Positions 34,001 through 49,000 of a DNA stretch of 64,000 nucleotides are shown here, in pieces. The stretch is from NCBI RefSeq assembly GCF_905220415.1, contig NC_059561.1:7642001-7706000 (forward strand). The letters run 5' to 3'. Each line of letters starts with the position of its first letter. Within the stretch, counting starts at the first letter, position 1. The notes under the pieces are model-generated. The model ran no database searches, was not told the origin of the DNA, and worked only from the letters and a program-made list of their open reading frames with translations. Made by a program: the position numbers and the translations under genes. Source of the DNA: Colias croceus. Taxonomy: Eukaryota; Arthropoda; Insecta; Lepidoptera; Pieridae.

Positions 34001-37000
34001 GAGTCTAACGTTAAGTTACTGACATAAATTTTCAGAAAAGTAGAGGAAGTGATGCGAGTGGCGGCAGCAGAAGAGGGGATAGAGTTCCCTGCGCGCGCGC
34101 AGACCAGCGAGGAGCAGGTGTACATGAATGAGAGCGGGTTTGTAGCCGCCGTGGATAGCATTATGGGTCAGTTTTAACTTTTAATTAGACAAGATTTGTA
34201 TTTTTAAGGCTATAAAGGTTCAGTTGAATCTAAAAATATAGATCCAACAGGTTATTGAGAGAATTCAGAATAGTCATTTGATATAGCTTGCAGTACAGCT
34301 ACGATAGAGATATTATGGGAGACACGGCACATCGTTATAAATAAGAATTCATCGTGTTATTTAAGTCTATTTTTGAACATTCCTTACTAATCATAAATGT
34401 TGAAACAACATATTATGTGACGATATTTCACCAAAGAACAGAGCTTCTAAATCCAAAAAAACAAGTCATAAGTCTATGCCATATCTACTTGTTACTCGAT
34501 CCCATTGTCACTGTTATCATGTTGTCTGTTATATTCTTTCGTCTACCTCTTCCAGGCAGTCACAAGTACACCCCACACGCACGAACCCTCTACCGTACAC
34601 TCGACAGGTTCCAAACAGGTCGCGTGTGTTGGTCGCAGCTGGTCGCGCGTCTGGTCGCGGGCGGCGCGCGCGCGACCGCCTCCCGCGCGGACACCTGGCA
34701 CTCGCCGCTAGATGGCGGTATTGTCAAACTGGACCATTGTAAAGTGCGTATAATGTACTGTGGTTGAACTTGGGTAGATGGTAATACTGTGGTAGTACCG
34801 TATACTTGACAGGCTCACTTACATCAAAGTTTGCACAATCAAGAATCGGTGACAATTATACAATAATTTCATGACTATAATGGTTTTTTTAATGACGTAA
34901 TGAACCTTCTAATTCATCACATCACATCATGGGCGTAGCCACGGTGGGGCACGGTGGGGCGCTTGCCCCACTCTAGCTTTGACCTGGAAGGTAGGTAGAT
35001 ACCTAACCAAATCTAAAAATTGAAGTACCTACTAACTACTAAGCTTAATATCCGTAAGAAAATTCACACTCGATTCTCGAAAGTCGACAGGCGACACAGA
35101 AAATGCGACCTTTATAATTAGTATTATTTACCTCTAAATTGACTGACTATAACAAGTGTCATACGCCCAGCGACCAAACGGCTGAAGATTTTTGGATCTA
35201 TTTCATGGTGTGGTAGGTGAACAATAAGGTGTTTTGAATAAGAATACCTAATTCGAATAACGAATTACACACGAAAAAAGAAAATAGCTGAGGCTTCTAT
35301 GTTACATGAACTGTAAGAAAAATGAGTATAGTACCCCAATTAGTTGCCCCACTAACTTATCCAATTTCACTTTTGTTGTGTTACACGTTCTACAACTAAC
35401 TGATACTTTTTACTTTACACTTTTTTTTTCTAGTGCCTACACTATAAAAAATGCATTCGCGAATACCTTCGCGAATGCCATCGCAAATGCCTTCGCAAAT
35501 GCCTTCGCGAATGCCTTCGCAAATGCCTTCGCGAATGCCTTCGCCAATGCCTTCGCGAATGCATTCGCAAATGCCTTTGCGAATGCCATCGCAAATGCCT
35601 TCGCGAATGCCTTCGCAAATGTCTTCGCATATGCCTTCGCGAGTGCCTTTGCGAATGCCTTCACGAATGCATTCGCAAATGCCTTTGCGAATGCCATCGC
35701 ATGTCTTCGCATATGCCTTCGCGAGTGCCTTCGCGAATGCCTTCACGAATGCATTCGCGAATTCCATCGCGAATGCCTTCACAAATGCCTTCGCGAATGC
35801 CTTCACAAATGCCTTCGCAAATGCATTCGCGAGTGCCTTCGCGAATGCCTTCGTGAATGCCTTCGCAAATGCCGGCGGTACGGCCGCCGGCATTTGAAGA
35901 CCAAGATATAACTTTGGGTACATACCTACTTGGTACATACAGTTGCTACTTACATATTATTTTTTATTGTTGCCCCACCTTGAGCCCATGGCTAGCTACG
36001 CCCATGCATCACATCAGCCTATTCCCGTCCACTGCTGGATGTAGGCCTCTCCCAAATAAACCTTCTAATTATTCTGAATTTATAACACAAGTTGGAGCTC
36101 GCGGCTTCACTTGCGTAATACCAGCGTGCATTTGATGATTTTCTCATTTCTGTGAAAGAGTAACAATCATCCATACCTACATTTTTATAAACTTTCCCGT
36201 TAACAATACGTTAATGGCTTGGCAATTATAAGAATTACCTACTATGAATGCAGCATTTTTATGTTATTTATTATTATTATTTGAATTTCCAGCGTGAGAC
36301 ACTAGTAACCCTAGTGCCGATAGAAAGGGAAGACTCATTTTCTTACGTGGGAGTGTCGCGCGGCGGTCGGGTCGCGCTCTATACGGCTGACTTTAAACTT
36401 ATTAAGGCCTATGAGGTAATTTGTTCTAGCTATTATTGTTTATTCAATTACTTGCCAAAACACCAATGCGATACAAAAATGTGAATTATATAAAATTGTT
36501 AATATGCAGTTTTTCTTCGATTGCGCATGACAACTTACGAAAACAAAGTAGGTAAATATACAAGTATAGTGATTTCAAGAGACAAAAACAACTAATAATT
36601 TTATTCCTGAATAAAAATATCAGCTTGATTAATTATTGATTAATAAATATATTAATTAATAAAATAAGTTCATCAATAAAATTTGGTAAGTGGCTTCGGC
36701 TGAAAAGTGCAACTAATTAACTTGCCAGCAGATACATTCGACATTCTAGTAATAATGATTACTTTCAATACAATATTACATTGAGAGTAGGATACTTTGT
36801 AATATTGTATGAATGTAATTATTTTTCACTAGCTGTTCCCCGCGGTTTCACCCGCATTGCTCCGCTCCTGTTGGTCTTAGCGTGATGATAATATTATATT
36901 ATAATATAGCCTATAGCCTTCCGCGATAAATGGGATATATAACACCGAAAGAATTTTTCAAATCGGACCAGTAGTTCCCGAGATTACCGCGTTCAAACAA

Positions 37001-40000
37001 ACAAACAAACTCTTCAGCTTTATAATATTAGTATAGATTATGTATCAATGTTCTACATTTTTATATTCTATAGATATTCTACCACCGTACGGGCGTGCGG
37101 CGCCGGGTGCGAAACTGTTGGATCACTGATGCTGTCTACATGCATGTGAGTCAGTATTGTAGTAATTTCAATAGAACAATAATTTTTTAACAAAAATTTA
37201 AGCCATTCAAATTGTCAGAAATTAAAATGGAATGGAATGGAATGAAAAAAGGACCAACTGGAAGGCAGTAGGTAATATATATATTAGATTAGGTAATTTT
37301 ATATGCATTACCAATTGTAGAGTCAAATATAGTATAGACTTAGTCACATAGATGGCGTTTTAAAGCTATTTATGTAGAGCTCTACTCTTGGCTCTACTAG
37401 ATAGAGTCAATTTCAACATATTTTTCAGAGATGGCGTCACATTACAGTTAAATATCGTGTTTTCTAAAAATAAAAGAAAAGAAAATATAAGGATAGGTAT
37501 ATTTATAATCTCTCTATGACTAGTATATAATATCTAGTATGTGATAGGTATACATAATAATATATTACATACTTATTGTTAAAGGATGTAGTTCCAATCA
37601 TCAAGATATGGAAAAGGATTGTATAAGCTAAAATAGCTCTACATTTTTGGTAGAGTACCTACAATGTAAAGTAAATATGATTTGTAAGACATGTAAGAGC
37701 TCACAAATAAAATTTTATTATTATTATATATAATTTCGGTGCCTGTTGTAATATATTTGCCATAGAGGACGCCCCTTATTTTTGCTATGCCTCTAACTCG
37801 CGCTATTTTATGAAACGCAGGCTGGATACAAATATTGGCGAACCTAATAATAAGTCATTTCCGAGCATTTAAATCTCTATGATTTTTTGTATATTCGCAT
37901 TCACGAAATGTGTGATAGCGAATAAGAATATCCGAAAAATTATTTACATTGAAAAATATGGACTAGAAGTCAGAAGTGAAACTTCTTTGGCAAGATTCAA
38001 AGATACCAAAATCGTCGCCTTATTCCATGGCGTGACGGTATTATCGTGATTGATTGATTGAATTTAGTAATTTTAGCGGTGCAAGGTTTTTATTTTTTGT
38101 ACCAGTTATTATGGCGTGTTCTGTTAAGAAACTACCTCTTGCAAAGATACATATAGGTATAGAGTATAGACCAACGGTATAGACAGAAAGATATACAGAA
38201 AAAACAAAGTTACTTAATACACCTTGAATTATTACTAAAAATATGCCGTCAAACGAATTGGTTAATGTTATTGTTTATATTGTAACTAGCTGTTGCCCGC
38301 GACTTCGTCCGCGATTAGGTCGTTTTTCGTCATTCGTCGTTTAAAAAAAATAAGTGTAACTTTATTTTAAAATGTTAATTATTGTCTCTTATAAAATTTA
38401 ACTACATTAAAATTGAACACTCTGATAAGAAAATCTTAAAATCTGAAGAAAACATGAATGAATATGATTTAAATTCTACATTACTTAGTATCAAATAATA
38501 ATCTAAATTAAATGTAGATTAACAGTTTGAGCACACCATTATAGAATATGTACCCAAATATTAAATTACGTTAGTTTACATAGTAACTTTACTAAAAACA
38601 CGATGACTATCTTTCGCGCTCGGTACCACAAACTAAGCATGTTTGTGATACGTGGCCCGCGTCACTTGACCCCCCGCGAGTTCCCCTCCGTTGCTATGCG
38701 AAAATACATTCGTCGCCCTACTGTAGGAAAAATTGTAATACTGTGGCCTGGGCGTTATAACACGTCCAGGGAGTTCCTGAGAGCCGATATCACCATCTTG
38801 AGGAAAAGCTTCTAATGTCGATTTAAAACTGCATACATACGAATTAACCTGTTCTAAAATTGTGAAATGAGTTCAGTTTTAAATTTGAGAAATATTGATT
38901 TCTTGTATTCCACTATTCGTTGTAGTCGAATACAAAATATATTTAAACAAACTTAGGTTGGCCTTCAGGCAAAAGGGATCCTATCAAATGGTAAACTTGA
39001 CCTTGTATCTTAAAAGTAAGCATGAACGGATCTTCTGATAATTATTGAGCACCAAAGGATCATTTGAAACGCACTACTATAAGAGCGAATATTGTCTAAT
39101 AACAGTTTACATTGCACCACAGAATACATATTAGTATCTAAACGAATTGCACAGTATGTTCCTCTAAAAGTAGTGATTTCAAAGGTTCCGGTGTATCTTC
39201 AAACGAAAGCAGACTCGCCTTACATACTACGTTAATATCGCCTATACAGAAGATGATTTGTAATCAATTGTGAGGTTATAAGCAAACCCACTTTTATATT
39301 TGCCAGACCACACCACCGAATTCGTAGATTGTTTACCTCAAGACATGAACTATGACGAAATCTGTCTGCAGTAAGACGGGCCTCTCGCTATTCGTACGTT
39401 TCCAGAGACCGAATAGTTTCAATTCTTAATCTTTCATTAAACAAACTTATTAATCGTTCTTGTCTCATATAATTGTAATATTCGCGTCCCTACTCTAGTC
39501 ATTGCTTATGCTCATGTCCATCTTATTATGATGCATCCTATCATTTGTCAAACGGTCTTCATATTGAGTAAAGTTTCAGATTCTCGAGATAAAATATGAC
39601 TGTCGTGATCAGTAGTGAGACGTAATTCCGTCTCAGTGAGGGTTTCGGTCTCACGGGATAGTACAATATGCCGTTTGCGATCAGCTGTGAGACGTCATAC
39701 CCTCTCAGTGAAGGTTTCGGTCTCACGGGATAGTAGGGGAGACCGGGTTTGGTTGTCTCACGGGTTGGATGTCACAGCGGTCTTAATACAAAACTGAACT
39801 ATCGAATAAGTCTGGTGACCAGCGTGGCAAGAGCGATACAGTGACAACCCTGTCCCCACTTCGCGTCAGACCGCCCCGATCGGCCGTGAGGGCCTCACAC
39901 GTGTTTATTGTTTTCGCACAGATTTTTTATGATATGAGGACTGAATATGCTCCTCATAACATCACTTTTTGTGAACGAAACGACAGCGCGGTTTAATTCA

Positions 40001-43000
40001 ATGCCAACACCATCAGAAAAAAGGATTATTTTTAATTGTGGAAAAATATATTATGATTTACACTATTAAGGCCGTGTACGCGGTCCGTGCGCTGTTTGGC
40101 TCAAATATGTGATTTTTCAAACCAGATTGTCCATCAACCACTTATCTTACAAACATATGAATTACTAATAATTTTAGGAAATTTTATTGTCTATATAGTT
40201 AGTTAAGAGTTTTTTTCAATTAATACAGTATTTGTGAATACCATCAAGATAACTGAGCCGATGATTACTTGATTTCGCTTTTAGTGTCAATTTCGAAGCT
40301 AAAAATATCTGAAATCGCTGACAGATCTAACACACAATTTTTTTTAACTAACTGCAAAAATCCTTATTAAAATAGTTAGTTAAAAGATTTTTTTTATTTT
40401 GGACTCCTAACTTACGAAATTAAAATCCGAACAATGTGAATTTTTTTAGAAATTATAGTCGACAAAATAATTATTTTCACCAAGATATTTGACTTAGTTA
40501 AATATAATTTTTACATATTGCAATAAAAGAACGTCTTACTTATAAGATAAAATTTAAAAAATCAACTAAGGTACCTCTATTATTTTTCTACAATTTTTTT
40601 TAAAGTACTATAAAACACTGCGCGCGACCCGATTAAAATCAGTCGGCAGCGAGCCTTTCCAGAGAGAGGACATGTTGCTCGGCGCTCTCCTGTGGACTTA
40701 TGCTGTTCATAGTAAAAGGATAGCGCAAGCCGCGATCTATCGTAATAGATCGCGGAGATTTTGACTTGCGTTAAATTGAATAAGCCCTCTTAACACTCTT
40801 TTACATAATTTATTTTATCTACTTAAATAATGAAAATGATATATTTATAAAATATAAAACATATTATGTAAAATGATTAAAAATAAATAAATGAAGCAAC
40901 TACGATTCAAAGAAACATCTTTTTCAGTGTGAAAATGCTCTTAGCAATCCTGGATGATGAACTGTATATCACGTAGGTACTCTGATCCCAGTACGGTCGG
41001 TACGTCGATAGCCATAACGATAAATATTATAATCAGATAACCGCAAAGTCAAAATAAAAACATTACTTGTAAAGTTGTGAGTGCAAAATTTACGTTTCAT
41101 TTGGCAATAACATTTTTTTCGGTACTATAAAACGTAGTAGTTTGATATGTGGTTGGCTGCCCCTCCTCTCCTTCCTGAAAAATATCCTCCAAAATTTCCC
41201 GAGATACTTCCAATGATTGAACCATTGGACGTTGGACATTAACTTCAGTCAAAAATTGACGAAGCGGATGATTACTAATTTCCACTTAATCCTCGCTGCT
41301 ACTGTCATTATCATCAAATCATCAATTTTCAAGTGGTGTAGTAAAAATATCAGCAGAAATCGCCGTCCAAAGGCGATATAATTTTATGAGCATTAGATCT
41401 GTAAATAAAAAAATCAAAAGTTAACTGTAAATCTATAAAAAAAGCTACTTACAAATAAAATTTTATCAAAAACTTCTGTTCCCAATGCACCTCAAAATAA
41501 TAAAAGAATCATTCATTTCATTTCATTTCAATAAATACCTATAAGTTAGTCTGTGCTATAAGTAACAACTTACCTTTTGTGGGAACGCATGATGGTGAAA
41601 ATTCACAAAACATGAAGATTGCATTTGATATTTTTGGTTTTATGGCATTCAATTGCTTTATAAATATCACTACATAGTATAAAAAAAGTCGCTTTCTGTG
41701 TCCCTATGTCCCTTTGTATGCTTAAATCTTTAAAGTAAGCTAGTAAATTTATAAAACACGAAGATTTTTAAAATTGTAACTAATGAACACAATCATTAGA
41801 TTAACTGTAGATAATGGTGTCTATTTTTACTTAAAATAATAAACTTAAAATAATAATCTACCCTCACTTTAAAAAAAATGTAGTTTATTATTTACACGAA
41901 ATATATCTTATAGGGAACGGAAGATATGAGTTAAAGGGTTAAATAAATAAATAACATAATTATATTTAAATTATTAATTTTTAACATTGTGTTCAGTAGT
42001 GTTAACATGTAAATTGATTTGATTTTTACGAAATCTCATAGATGGCGCTGTTACAAAATTAACATTATACAAACATTCTTTAAACTATGTTTCTCTTCCC
42101 AAGTTACTTAAATGGCATAATTTTTATAGTGTCAATCTGGATATTGTCAAACAACATTTATATATTATGCGTCATTTGATTATTATTAATTTCCAATAGT
42201 TAACGTGTAAATTGATTTGATTTTTACGAAATCTCATAGATGGCGCTGTTTCAAATTTGTCTTTTATACTATATACTAATAAATTCATTAAACTGATTCT
42301 CTGCCCAAATTACGTTACTGACACAGTTTTTATTGTGTAAAGCTAGATAATAGCATGGCTTACCCGAAACCAACATTTAAACATGAGTCTTTAGATTGTA
42401 CGCTGTCGTAATACACGAAATACGTAAGAAAAAAAAAGGTTCACAGCTCCTCCCCCAGAGGTGATAGCATGATAATATGTTTGAAAAAGCCTCACCCGAC
42501 CTGTTAGTAATATCCATGCAAAATTTGAAGTAAATCTATGCAGTACTTTTCGAGATTAGCTCGGACAAACATACAGACAAACAGACAAACAGACAAACCG
42601 ACAAACAGACAAACAGACAAAAATTCTAAAAACTATGTTTTTGGCTTCTATATCGATTATAGATCATGGATCAAGTATTCTTTTGAAAAAATATTCAATG
42701 TACAGTGTTGACTTTCCTACGATTTTATTATATGTATAGATAATGTGTGAGTATTTGAAAAAATGCATAATAATCGTATATTCTACAGGATTCATCTAGC
42801 ATAGTTTACTCCGCCTCCGACCGCAGTCTCACCATTTACGATGTGTCGACGATCACACATACACCTCTGTACTGTATCACTGGATTACCTAACATTCCTA
42901 CAGTAAGTAAATACAGGACACCTGTCAGTAGTGAAACTTCTTTGGCAAAGGTCAAAGATACCAAAATCGTCGCCATACTCCATGACGTGACGGTATTGAC

Positions 43001-46000
43001 ATGACACGACCTTGAAATTTTGCTCTCAACGCACCTAAAGAAGTTTCATTTCAAAAAAAAGAAAGAAGAAAAATAACTATAATGTACTTGAAGTGAAGTT
43101 TTTCACTTCTGACACGGCACAAGCGTTCTTTTCTTTCAAAATCAGTCACCGTTTAGAGGTTATAGTAATTTAAACGATTTTGATGGGATAGTAGAATAAT
43201 ATAAAATGTAAATTTGTTATTTTTTTAGATCAAGATGCTATGCTTATCATTTTATTTTTTACTTCGATGGAAATCAAACAGAGCATAAAAATGTTTCCAA
43301 AGAGTGCTTTCAACAATCAATATTTTATAGAATTAAAATCATACATCAACAATCTAGTTATTATTGTAAAATGGGATTCAGAATAAATAAAACTACACAT
43401 ATATTTTCATAAACCATTTTTATTTCAAATATCCCTATTAACATACAATATTTATCTATATATCTGGCAGTGTCTAGCCTACAGTCGTGCAGGCGGCGCG
43501 TGCGCACACCCCGAGCTGTATCTGGGAACGGAGCGGGGTGATATCACATGTATACGGTTTCTGCAACCAAGGGTTTCATTGCTGCATGTTAAGACACCCG
43601 ACACCATTAATTATTATTTTTGGATGGTAGGTAATATAATTTGACACTCAGCAAAATAATTTCCCAAAGTTATATATAGCTACCTAAGTGATATAAATAA
43701 CAAAAAAAAAACTACTTACATAATTATGTAATTGCAAAATAATAATTCATAGATTCTCATAGAATATTGCTTGATGATGAAAACTGTGTTTAAAAACAGA
43801 ATCTCATGTTGATGTTTTGTTGTTGAATTTTTTATTTTGTAATGTACATTCTACAAAATAAACATCCACACTCACAGGTTTATTTTGGTATAAAAAAGAT
43901 ACAATAAAAATATTTCGTAAAAATAAGTACGAATTATATAGATTGGAGCCATAGATCCGGCTCGAAGGACCAAAATTTAGGTGAGGTTTTGTGATAAAAA
44001 CCACCACTATTTAAACTATAATTTTAATATACATTTAATTATATTATTATTATGATTATTTATTACCAGGAGTTGAGCACCCCTCCCCACAGTACGTACG
44101 TCTCGCTTCGCTCGTGGCGCGCGCACGGGCGGAGCGTGCGGCGTGTGATGTGCGAGCGGGACGGCGCGCTCGTGCTGTCCTGCTCGCGAGACGCGGCAAC
44201 GTCGCTGCGCATGAAGTATGTGGCTGGCACGCTGGATGATTACGTTATTGCTGTGCATCGGGTGAGGGATTAGTTTGACACAAATAGGTATTGTATTCCT
44301 TTCTGTTGGAACGAAGTTCCATATCGAGCGTTGCGAAAGGGGGCTAGATGGAAAAAAATGATTACGAAAAGTTGTAATGACACTTTATGCTATAGTTATA
44401 AGTCGAGCGTGTTTCTCTGTCTGTCTTTCTCTGTTTCTTGACGTTTCTCAAGCTTCTATTAAGCTATTGTATAGCTTCTATCTGATCATATATCATGGCC
44501 TTGAGCGCGGGGATCGAATCCAGAAATTCCGTAACGAAAAACCTCACGCTCCCCACTCCGACGGGCACGGAGGTGTGGCTAGAAGGCATGCTATGCAATA
44601 GCTTTACCGCGGCAGTCCCCGAGTGCTACACGTCTTTTTTTTTGTCTATTTTGCGGCCCAAGCCCAACACGCGCACTCAAGCTCCCAGTATGTGGCAGGG
44701 TGTGACGTGTTTCCACGCGACGCGGCAGCTGACGGCGTGCGGCGCGCAGTGCACGGTGCGGCTGCACGCGCCGGCGCAGCGCGCGCCGCACGCCGTGCTG
44801 CACGCCGCCACCGCGCTGGTCGACGTGCGCATTTTGGACAGCGAAAATATCGTGATTGGATACTGCGTGGATTGTGTAAGTATACTCTGACACATATTTA
44901 TAATTATGTTAACAAATTGTTAAAATATACACTACTGTTAACACGAACGGGAATATAATAATTACTAGCTTTCCGCCCGCTTTGACTAAATTATACTAAA
45001 ACCTTCATGCTTCATGCTTCATTGCGTAGTTTTAAATACCTACTTTAGCATACACATAGATGGAAAGCGACTTTGTTTTATATTATGTAGTGATGTTGAT
45101 GTGTCGAACTGAAAATTTTTCCACAGAGTATTTACATCTGGGACATTTACGAAGAATGTTTACTGCAGAAGATTAAAATCAAGTTTCCGTTTCTAGGTGT
45201 GCTGGGCAAGAAAGTTGAGTTTGGGACTAGATGTATTCATTTAGGTAAAGTTTTAAGTTACTTTTTATGATATTTGGCATCGAAAAACCTTTTATTTGCA
45301 TTTCTTTTTTCATATTTTTGATGCTTGATATAATACAGTTTATTTTAATAATAATTGAATAAATAATAATTGAAAAGCATTTGTTACAAGGTCCACCGAG
45401 AAAGAAAGTACAAAAGCAAACAGCAGAAGATCCAAATAAATCGCGCAGAGGTTCAAGTGTATATGAAGGTTCGACTGGAGGGCTTATTCTGCAACCTGAG
45501 CATGATGACGATTCGGATCAGAATGGGTACGTAATTACTTGATATTTTTTAAATTATTATTGGTTTATTGGGGCAGCTAGTTTAATTAATAAATAAAAGA
45601 TCTTTTCCGAAATAAAATATCTCTTTAACGGTTTTCAAACAAACGTGTATAAGAACAATGATTTAGTTAATTCTATAAAGCGTAAATTTTTGTACGCTTT
45701 TCACCAATTTTTATAAATTCATCTTTACTTAATTCCAGGTCATACGAAAGAACAGAGGTACTATTTACGTGTAGCGACAGTGTATACATATTGCGTTTGC
45801 GCGAATTCAACACCCGTACATCTTCACACTTGACGCAAGAACAGCATGTGCAGCATGAACAGCATGTGCCGCATGAACAGCTTGTGCCGCATGAACGGCC
45901 CTTTATCGATGATCCGCATGACAAGCACAAGCCAGAGACTCATGAGTTTGCAAGTAGGTAATAAATCTTAATCGAAGTTCAGTGCATGTGCAGCTTGTGC

Positions 46001-49000
46001 ATGCATGTGCAGCTTGTGCCGCATGAGCAGCCCTTTATCGATGATACGCATGACAAGCACAAGCCAGAGACGAATGAGTTTGCAAGTAGGTAACAAATGT
46101 CAATCGAACTTCAGTAGCCATCAGCAGTCAGCACCTGTTGCATATGCAGCTTGTGCCGCATGAGCAGCCCTTTATCGATGATACGCATGACAAGCACAAG
46201 CCAGAGACGCATGAGTTTGCAAGTACGTAACAAATGTCAATCGAACTTCAGTAGCCATCAGCAGTTAGCACCTGTTGCATATGCAGCTTGTGCCGCATGA
46301 GCAGCCCTTTATCGATGATACGCATGACAAGCACAAGCCAGAGACGAATGAGTTTGCAAGTAGGTAACAAATGTGACATTTGATTGGCTACTGAGCCATC
46401 AGCAACTGCTGCATGTGCAGCTTGTGCCGCATGAGCAGCCCTTTATTGACGAGACTTACTTTTAAATGAAAATATAGATATGAAACAAACTGTATAATAT
46501 TGCAATAACATAAGTAATTAATATCTTGAACAAAATAGCTCAAACGCCTTCGCTTCACGATTCGCCCGCTTCGCCTTCGCTGCAAGTACCCTCGATGCCG
46601 AACACACAAACATATGACTTGGATGAGCTGATCAAAAACGCAGGTATTATTTTTGAATACATATTAAAACATAAAAAATTATTGTATTTAAAATCATACT
46701 TCGTCCTTATTTAGTAACCGGCATATAAATTTTGGTAAATGAATTTTCAGGTTTAGAAAATATTCTGGAGAAGAATTTCGTTTTAATGCAAGGATTAAAG
46801 CACGATTTGAACAAGAAGTTATTTGAAATGGAGTCTACTGTTGAAGCGGTGAGTTTAAAATATTTTAAGTTTTTTTTTTGTGAAATATTAAAATCTAGAG
46901 TAGGTATGCGAATTCTATGGCAGTTTTAATATCTACTATACTATATTTTATGCGAATGTGTTGCACATAGCATATAGCAGGGATTGAGCCAAACGTACCC
47001 AAGGGATTAAAGACATAAAAACTGCATTAAAATTATTAAATTTAATTAACTTATAATATTTAATGTAAACTCTAGCGCAAGTCAGCAGTGTCGGCGTGCG
47101 CCCCACACTTGGCGCTGACGAGCCGCGAGCTAGATCCCTTGCCGACGTTCGACCGACTCGCCGACAGACACACTGCAGTGCAAGCGTAATATTTGTTGTT
47201 TACACTAGTACAAGTCAGCAGTGTCAGCGTGCGCTCCACACTATATTAATAGTAAATTGATAATAAATTGTCACTCGGAAAACTTTTAATTCACTTTTTA
47301 AAATCTGCGTTTTGTAATGAAGAACATAAAATTATTTGTTTTATTCAATTCATTTTAGCTAGCGACTAAAATTCCTATTATAACTCCAACACAGTTTTAT
47401 CTAGACACGCGGCAGCGTGTCAAGCCGAGTTCAAGCGAAGAGAACTGGCGAGCAGCAGCCGTGTGTATATTTACACGAACCATTTCGAGCCACTTTTCAC
47501 CCCCTTATAACTCGAAAACTATTTAAGTTAAATAAACCAAATTTGGTACATAACAAGAGGACCTCAAGATAAACAAGAACCTTAAATTTCATAAATACAG
47601 ATTAAACAGTTGCGTAGATATTAATATCCAAAAATCGCAATTTTTAAGACTGACTGACTTATAGACATATACAAAACCTAACCCACTTCCAGATGACCTA
47701 GAAAGTTCAAATTTTGTAATCAGCTAGGTAATAGTGAGTGTACAAAGGAAAAAATCAGAAAATACTGAATTTATTTGTATTAAATTTTTTTTTCAATGAC
47801 ATTAATTTTGTTTGTATGTAAAAATGGAAAAGTTTAAAAAAATAGAAAATAGTATATTCACCTTACTAGTCTTAAAAAATAGATCAAAACTAGTCAGTGG
47901 CCGAAAAAAATTTTGAAATCCATCAATAAATGACTGAGATATAGATTATTGAAGTTTACATATTTTAGCGCGAAACATCTGTAGATTGGATGCGCCTCTG
48001 ACATCACACTCGCGCTAGTATCGCTAGGGCGGATTACTTCGATTGCATGATTTCTTTATTCAAAACTATTAAGTATTAAACGTAAAATAAAAGAAAATTG
48101 TAATAAAAATATTGCTCATACAGTTAAAAATAATATATAATTTTACAAATTCACATTTCTTTATTCTTTATTTATGAGTGTTTAGTTTATTTTTAATTTC
48201 AGTGTAATGGAAGAAGGCTTTGTCGAAGGTCGAAATGATTTAATTTGCGTAATATTAATATTAATATAAGTGAAACATCTTTAGGCGCGTTTAGAGTAAA
48301 ATTTCAAAATCTCATCATGGAAATACCGTAACGTCATGGAGTAAAGCGACGATTCTTCTACAACGATCTTTGCATCTTTGTAATAGTGTGTGTACATATT
48401 CACGCTGGATGTTTAGAAAATCATGTAATCTTTTAAACAGAAAACGAGTTTAAAAAATTGCAGATAATGACGGGGCAATGTGCGCTGACATTCATAACAT
48501 ACAAGAAAATATAGAAAATAATACTAAACAAACCATACAAAGAATCCGCAAGAAAAAATATAAAAATAGTTTGGAAAATCCAAAAGTGCACGCCTCATAA
48601 TCTCGTCCTTTACAATAAAATTGATTATTTATACACTATAAATATAAAAAAGAAATAAAATAAAACAGTTGGAAAAGTAAAGAAAGCGGTACTGTAATAA
48701 TTGAGCTATTTTTCTTGTGGCCCCACCTAGATGTGAAACTGCGCAGGTTTAAGGGACTGACTACCAACTTATTTTTTTAAACCTTGGCTTATAGTAGGTA
48801 TAAAGAATCGAGTTTATAATGGTGAATTTTGAGTACACTATAAATATAAAAAAAAATAAAGAATATATATAGATATACTAAAATTATGGAGAACAGTCGA
48901 TATTTTTTTTTTGTTTATTTAATAACAATTAAACCACATCGAATCAGACCCTGAAAAATGAAAGGGTTCTATTCTTGAGCATACTCAAGCGTAAGAGAAA

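Noticed and set aside
35306..35938. Long open frames (201, 180 and 148 codons) on both strands
   Set aside because: They are produced by the 12-bp minisatellite, whose unit is a multiple of three and lacks stops; no domain or start context supports a gene.
38603..38815. 70-codon + strand frame with mixed composition
   Set aside because: It is the complement of the minus-strand Helitron Rep remnant.
44591..44958. Arg/Ala-rich frames on both strands
   Set aside because: Shadows of the GC-rich WD40-gene exon 44699-44875.
45673..45930. Cys-rich minus-strand frame resembling a small secreted peptide
   Set aside because: It is the complement of the His/Gln-repeat coding exon 45739-45953; the Cys pattern comes from the repeats.
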